The notes beneath the pieces were generated by a model, which was given only the letters and a program-made list of their open reading frames with translations, was not told where the DNA came from and searched no databases. 64,000 nucleotides of DNA, from contig NZ_AP017652.1 in NCBI RefSeq assembly GCF_002355895.1, forward strand, positions 1,335,001 to 1,399,000, read 5' to 3'. Both the position numbers and the translations under genes were made by a program. This DNA is from Streptococcus sp. NPS 308 (GTDB taxonomy: Bacteria > Bacillota > Bacilli > Lactobacillales > Streptococcaceae). Every line of letters starts with the position of its first letter. The stretch's first letter is position 1. Shown in pieces: positions 61,291-64,000 of this stretch.

Positions 61291-62328
61291 CTATGATACC
61301 GCCTCGCTCTTGAGATAGGCATCTACCATACGCTCAGTCGCTACTACTGAATCGATGTGGGTACGCTCATAAGAGTGACTGGACTCGATTCCCGCACCAA
61401 GGAGGGCATGCTTGACCTCTGCTCCTGCAGACATAGCTGCTGAAGCGTCCGATCCATAAAATGGATAGATATCCAGCTTAAATGGAATATCTTGCTCTTT
61501 CGCCAAAGCTACTAAGTGTTGACGGAAGTCATAGTGATAAGGACCGGAAGCATCCTTGACACAGATAGATAATGTGTACTCATCCGTCTGTTGGTCATCG
61601 CCCATAGCTCCCATATCCACAGCTAGATATTCTACTACCTGATCAGGAATATTGGAGTTTGCACCATGACCCACTTCTTCAAACACTGAAAAAGCAAAGT
61701 GTGTCGTCATCGGCAAGTCAATTCCTTCTTCTTTATAAACTCGAAGGAGATTGAGTAAAATTGCTGCGCTGACCTTGTCATCCAAGTGGCGAGACTTGAT
61801 AAAACCAGTTTCCGTCACAACTGTTCGCGGATCAAAGCTAATGAAGTCACCAACTTCAATGCCCAAGGCGCGGGTTTCTTTTTCATTGGTCACTTTTTCG
61901 TCCAAACGCACTTCCATATTGTCCTGCGTACGTTCTGCAGTTCCTGCATCTTTGTAGACATGGCAAGATGTCTGGTGGATGAGGATCGTTCCAGATACCG
62001 TTTTACCTGTACTAGCCACATGAACGGTACAGTTTTCTCCCTCAATCATGTTCCAAGGAAAACCACCGATACGGTCCAATTTGAGACGACCATCTGGCTT
62101 GACTGCACGCACAATGGCTCCAAGTGTGTCCACATGGGCAGTTACATAGCGATGTTCTTCGTCGTTTTGACCTTTGATGGTCACATTGACACCGCCCTTG
62201 GCTGTACGAACCGGCTGGTAACCAAGCTCTTCTAAAGTATGGACTAGGTAGTCTGAAATCTCACGAGTAAAGCCCGTTGGAGATGCAATAGCGGTTAATT
62301 CTTTGATATAGTTTACAGTTTGATTCAT
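61291..62328 (-). CDS. pepA: Glutamyl aminopeptidase PepA (M42)
   Basis: 345 residues from MNQTVNYIKELT; start supported by AAGAGGTGAAGAA, against a longer form 7 codons upstream. M42 metallo-aminopeptidase with metal ligands in VTAHVDTLGAIV, RHLDDKVSAAIL, FEEVGHGANS and VDMGAMGDD and a C-terminal ESSHSYERTH. Cytoplasmic, removes N-terminal Glu/Asp. First gene of pepA-HIT-ldcB. Confidence 0.92.
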   Translation of the reverse strand: MNQTVNYIKELTAIASPTGFTREISDYLVHTLEELGYQPVRTAKGGVNVTIKGQNDEEHRYVTAHVDTLGAIVRAVKPDGRLKLDRIGGFPWNMIEGENCTVHVASTGKTVSGTILIHQTSCHVYKDAGTAERTQDNMEVRLDEKVTNEKETRALGIEVGDFISFDPRTVVTETGFIKSRHLDDKVSAAILLNLLRVYKEEGIDLPMTTHFAFSVFEEVGHGANSNIPDQVVEYLAVDMGAMGDDQQTDEYTLSICVKDASGPYHYDFRQHLVALAKEQDIPFKLDIYPFYGSDASAAMSAGAEVKHALLGAGIESSHSYERTHIDSVVATERMVDAYLKSEAVS

Positions 62329-62420
62329 TTCTTCACCTCTTCCTACCATTATATCACTTTTCTAGCTGGATCCCTTTGGAAAAGGGTCTTATCCTTCTAG
62401 TTGATTTCACTATAGATCCA

Positions 62421-62456
62421 TGTTATAATACAAATACTTTGATTATGAAAGGAAAG
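62421..62456 (+). repeat. Promoter/leader repeat, copy 1
   Basis: 36 bp identical to 63258-63293. It contains extended -10 TGTTATAAT and the ribosome site GAAAGGAAAG, i.e. the full control region of the first lipoprotein gene. Confidence 0.9.
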
Positions 62457-62464
62457 TAAAAAAT

Positions 62465-63016
62465 ATGAAATCATACTTTAAAGTATCGCTAGCCCTTGTG
62501 GCTTCACTTGTCCTCCTACTCGGATGTTCCAAACAAGCATCAACACCTACCAACCGCAGTAGCAAAGAAGACAAAACAACTCAGTCAAGTGAGAGCAAAC
62601 AAAGCACTGAACAATCATCTGAAAAGAAAGAAACAACTAAAACACATACCTTTGTAAACAAAAGCAATTCTGGAATCACTTCTACCTTGGTTTATACTGT
62701 AGACGGCGACAATGTTATCAAGCAATCAGCTCATAACATTGCTGATCCTGAAATCCTTGGTGCAACTCCAGAAGATGTCAAGAGTTTTATCGAAGAAAAG
62801 TACAAAGGTTATAATGGACTCAAAGGTGTTAAACAAACGATTGAAATCAAAGATGGAAAAGTTGTTCAAGATCTCGAAGTAGACTTTTCAGTTGCAAGCA
62901 TTAGCGAACTTAGAAAAGCACTTCCTGAAGAATATTCTGGTATCGGCAATCGTGTCAGCTTCTCAAACTCTAAAAAAGCACTAGAAGGAATGGGATTCAC
63001 TGAAGAAAGCAACTAA
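62465..63016 (+). CDS. DUF1307-type lipoprotein, copy 1
   Basis: 183 residues. Lipoprotein signal with lipobox LLLGC (Cys21), a Ser/Thr/Lys/Gln-rich linker to about 55, then a compact domain (HTFVNKSNSGITSTLVYTV onward, with GIGNRVSFS near the end) resembling the YehR/DUF1307 lipoprotein family. Function unknown. The protein is roughly half identical to the neighbour at 63296-63853 and shares its promoter region, so they arose by tandem duplication. Confidence 0.82.
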   Translation: MKSYFKVSLALVASLVLLLGCSKQASTPTNRSSKEDKTTQSSESKQSTEQSSEKKETTKTHTFVNKSNSGITSTLVYTVDGDNVIKQSAHNIADPEILGATPEDVKSFIEEKYKGYNGLKGVKQTIEIKDGKVVQDLEVDFSVASISELRKALPEEYSGIGNRVSFSNSKKALEGMGFTEESN

Positions 63017-63058
63017 TCTTTCATCCTCAAAACAGACAAAAACCTGACCTTATAATGG

Positions 63059-63101
63059 CCACCCCATACGATAGTCACCAAGCTATCTTTGGGGTGTTTT
63101 C
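63059..63101 (+). terminator. Terminator of lipoprotein copy 1
   Basis: CACCCCA-TAC-GATAG-TCACCAAG-CTATC-TTT-GGGGTG followed by TTTTC; an interrupted but long stem. Confidence 0.75.
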
Positions 63102-63257
63102 TTATATCACGAGGGAATCAATCAAAATGAAATCCTTGATCAAATGAAATAGAGATTAAGAGCTAGAAGCTAGCCAAGAAGGCAAATCCAAGCATATCTT
63201 TTTACTGTCAGTGGGATTGTTTACTAGCTTCTTCTGATTGCTTGCATCCTCCATTCG
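63102..63257. other. Spacer between the two lipoprotein genes
   Basis: No gene. Contains AAATGAAATCCTTGATCAAATG and TAGAAGCTAGCCAAG runs that I could not relate to a known element; the end leads into the duplicated promoter. Confidence 0.5.
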
Positions 63258-63293
63258 TGTTATAATACAAATACTTTGATTATGAAAGGAAAG
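63258..63293 (+). repeat. Promoter/leader repeat, copy 2
   Basis: 36 bp identical to 62421-62456, with TATAAT at 63261-63266 and GAAAGGAAAG, directly before the second lipoprotein gene. Confidence 0.9.
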
Positions 63294-63301
63294 CAATGGA
63301 T

Positions 63302-63853
63302 ATGAAATCTTACTTTAAAACATCTCTTGTCCTTGCGGCTGCTCTCGTCCTTCTAATGGGATGCTCTAAACAAGCATCAACTCCTACCAATAGTAGTGGC
63401 AAAGAAGACAAAACTGCTCAGTCAAGCGAAACCAAGCAGAGCAGCCAACAATCATCTGAAAAGAAAGAGGAAACGACAACTCACACCTTTGTTCACAACA
63501 GCAAGCCTGGTATTGAGTCTACCTTAGCTTATACTGTAAAAGAAGACAACATTCTAAAACAAACAGTTTATAATGTTTTTGATCCTGCTAAACTTGATAA
63601 TACAGCAGAAGGCATTAAAGAAATTGTTGAGGATACTTATAAAGGTTATGAGGGTGTCAAAGGGGTAACACAAAAAATTGAAATCAAAGACGAAAAAGTT
63701 ATTCTAAGCATGGAAGTTGACATGACTGTTGCAACTCTTGCTGACCTAAAAAAAGCAATGCCAAACGAATTTTCTGGCTTTGGAAACCGTATAAGTTATG
63801 CAGCTTCGAAGAAAATGCTTGAAGAATCTGGTTACACTGAAAAAACCAACTAA
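63302..63853 (+). CDS. DUF1307-type lipoprotein, copy 2
   Basis: 183 residues from MKSYFKTSLVL, the start aligned with copy 1 (an ATG two codons earlier, at 63296, is equally near the ribosome site). Lipobox LLMGC, Ser/Lys/Gln-rich linker, then the same DUF1307-like domain (KGVTQKIEIKDEKV, GFGNRISYA). Signal and linker are closest to copy 1, the C-terminal domain has diverged more. Membrane-anchored, function unknown. Confidence 0.82.
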   Translation: MKSYFKTSLVLAAALVLLMGCSKQASTPTNSSGKEDKTAQSSETKQSSQQSSEKKEETTTHTFVHNSKPGIESTLAYTVKEDNILKQTVYNVFDPAKLDNTAEGIKEIVEDTYKGYEGVKGVTQKIEIKDEKVILSMEVDMTVATLADLKKAMPNEFSGFGNRISYAASKKMLEESGYTEKTN

Positions 63854-63862
63854 GATTAATAG

Positions 63863-63890
63863 AAAAAACTTGGCCAAGGCCAAGTTTTTT
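63863..63890. terminator. Bidirectional terminator
   Basis: AAAAAACTTGGCC-AA-GGCCAAGTTTTTTT between the second lipoprotein gene and the brnQ-like gene. Confidence 0.92.
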
Positions 63891-64000
63891 TATTCCATTT
63901 CAAAAACATCGCTTTCTTGCTTGTTAGGAAGGACCAAGGAAAGCAAGATTCCAATGATAGCAGGGACCAACCAAGGGAGGGACGCCTTAGCAAAAGGCAA
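63890..64000 (-). CDS. brnQ: Branched-chain amino acid carrier BrnQ, C-terminal end only
   Basis: The last 36 codons of a membrane protein enter from the right edge: a hydrophobic helix (LPWLVPAIIGILLSLVLP) and the tail NKQESDVFEME before TAA. A brnQ gene follows pepA in S. pneumoniae as I recall, and the tail fits such a carrier, but this is too short to prove the family. Confidence 0.55.
   Translation of the reverse strand: MPFAKASLPWLVPAIIGILLSLVLPNKQESDVFEME

Noticed and set aside
1..64000. CRISPR array, prophage, integrative element or toxin-antitoxin system
   Set aside because: No regularly spaced direct repeats, integrase, phage structural genes or paired small toxin genes were seen.

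Overview
The window is low-GC chromosomal DNA from a mitis-group Streptococcus (S. pneumoniae / S. mitis / S. oralis cluster). Evidence: a pneumococcal-type BOX repeat; SpxB pyruvate oxidase and lactate oxidase; the copY-cupA-copA copper operon; vex1-vex2-vex3-vncR-vncS; a choline-binding cell-wall amidase; and extended -10 (TGnTATAAT) promoters. Gene content is pneumococcus-like, but the order appears rearranged relative to S. pneumoniae as I recall it, and a choline-binding amidase that I do not recognise from pneumococcus is present, so a commensal relative is more likely than S. pneumoniae itself. This species call is inference.

Layout. 1-5 kb: 5' part of spxB with cre-like sites and a BOX element, then copper resistance (copA, cupA, copY) behind a promoter carrying two cop operators. 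5-12.8 kb: thiamin salvage. thiD has its own TPP riboswitch. A seven-gene minus-strand operon (ykoE-ykoD-ykoC-tenA-thiW-thiM-thiE) and a separate tenA-type gene are each driven by one of two nearly identical promoter + TPP riboswitch + terminator cassettes. No de novo HMP (thiC) or thiazole (thiG) gene is present here. 12.8-21.5 kb: lctO, pyrF-pyrE behind a PyrR-type attenuator, then wall/division genes murD-murG-divIB, and typA. 21.6-31.9 kb: rsuA, small membrane proteins, an inactive-looking rhodanese, yqgQ, an MtaR/CpsY-type LysR regulator, the choline-binding amidase, a three-gene ABC-2 exporter with a cre over its -35 box, and an alpha/beta hydrolase. 32-38.5 kb: fba, vncRS, vex123. 38.6-45.6 kb: a Cys-rich protein, tRNA-Leu(AAG), pncA, codY, a candidate small RNA, DEAD-box helicase cshA, an OFA-type MFS protein and a RclA/Har-type flavoprotein reductase. 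45.6-58.3 kb: murT-gatD, pepQ, a truA-pdxK-pdxU2 vitamin B6 operon, another MFS protein, phnA, dpr, tpiA, dnaD, metA, apt and a methyltransferase. 58.4-64 kb: a non-coding segment resembling the 5' RNA part of a group II intron placed directly behind the rplA terminator, rplK-rplA, ldcB, HIT protein, pepA, two tandem paralogous lipoproteins and the 3' end of a brnQ-like gene.

How it fits together: many genes handle sugar/pyruvate overflow and oxidative stress (spxB, lctO, dpr, har), vitamin salvage (thiamin, B6, niacin) and wall synthesis (murD, murG, murT-gatD, divIB, ldcB, amidase). The most notable non-gene observations are the duplicated riboswitch cassette, five genes whose promoter -10 box lies only 6-7 nt before the ATG with no Shine-Dalgarno (probably leaderless), the group II intron relic, the codY-cshA intergenic RNA candidate, and matched L1-like motifs before rplK and rplA. 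I see no CRISPR array, prophage or complete insertion sequence.
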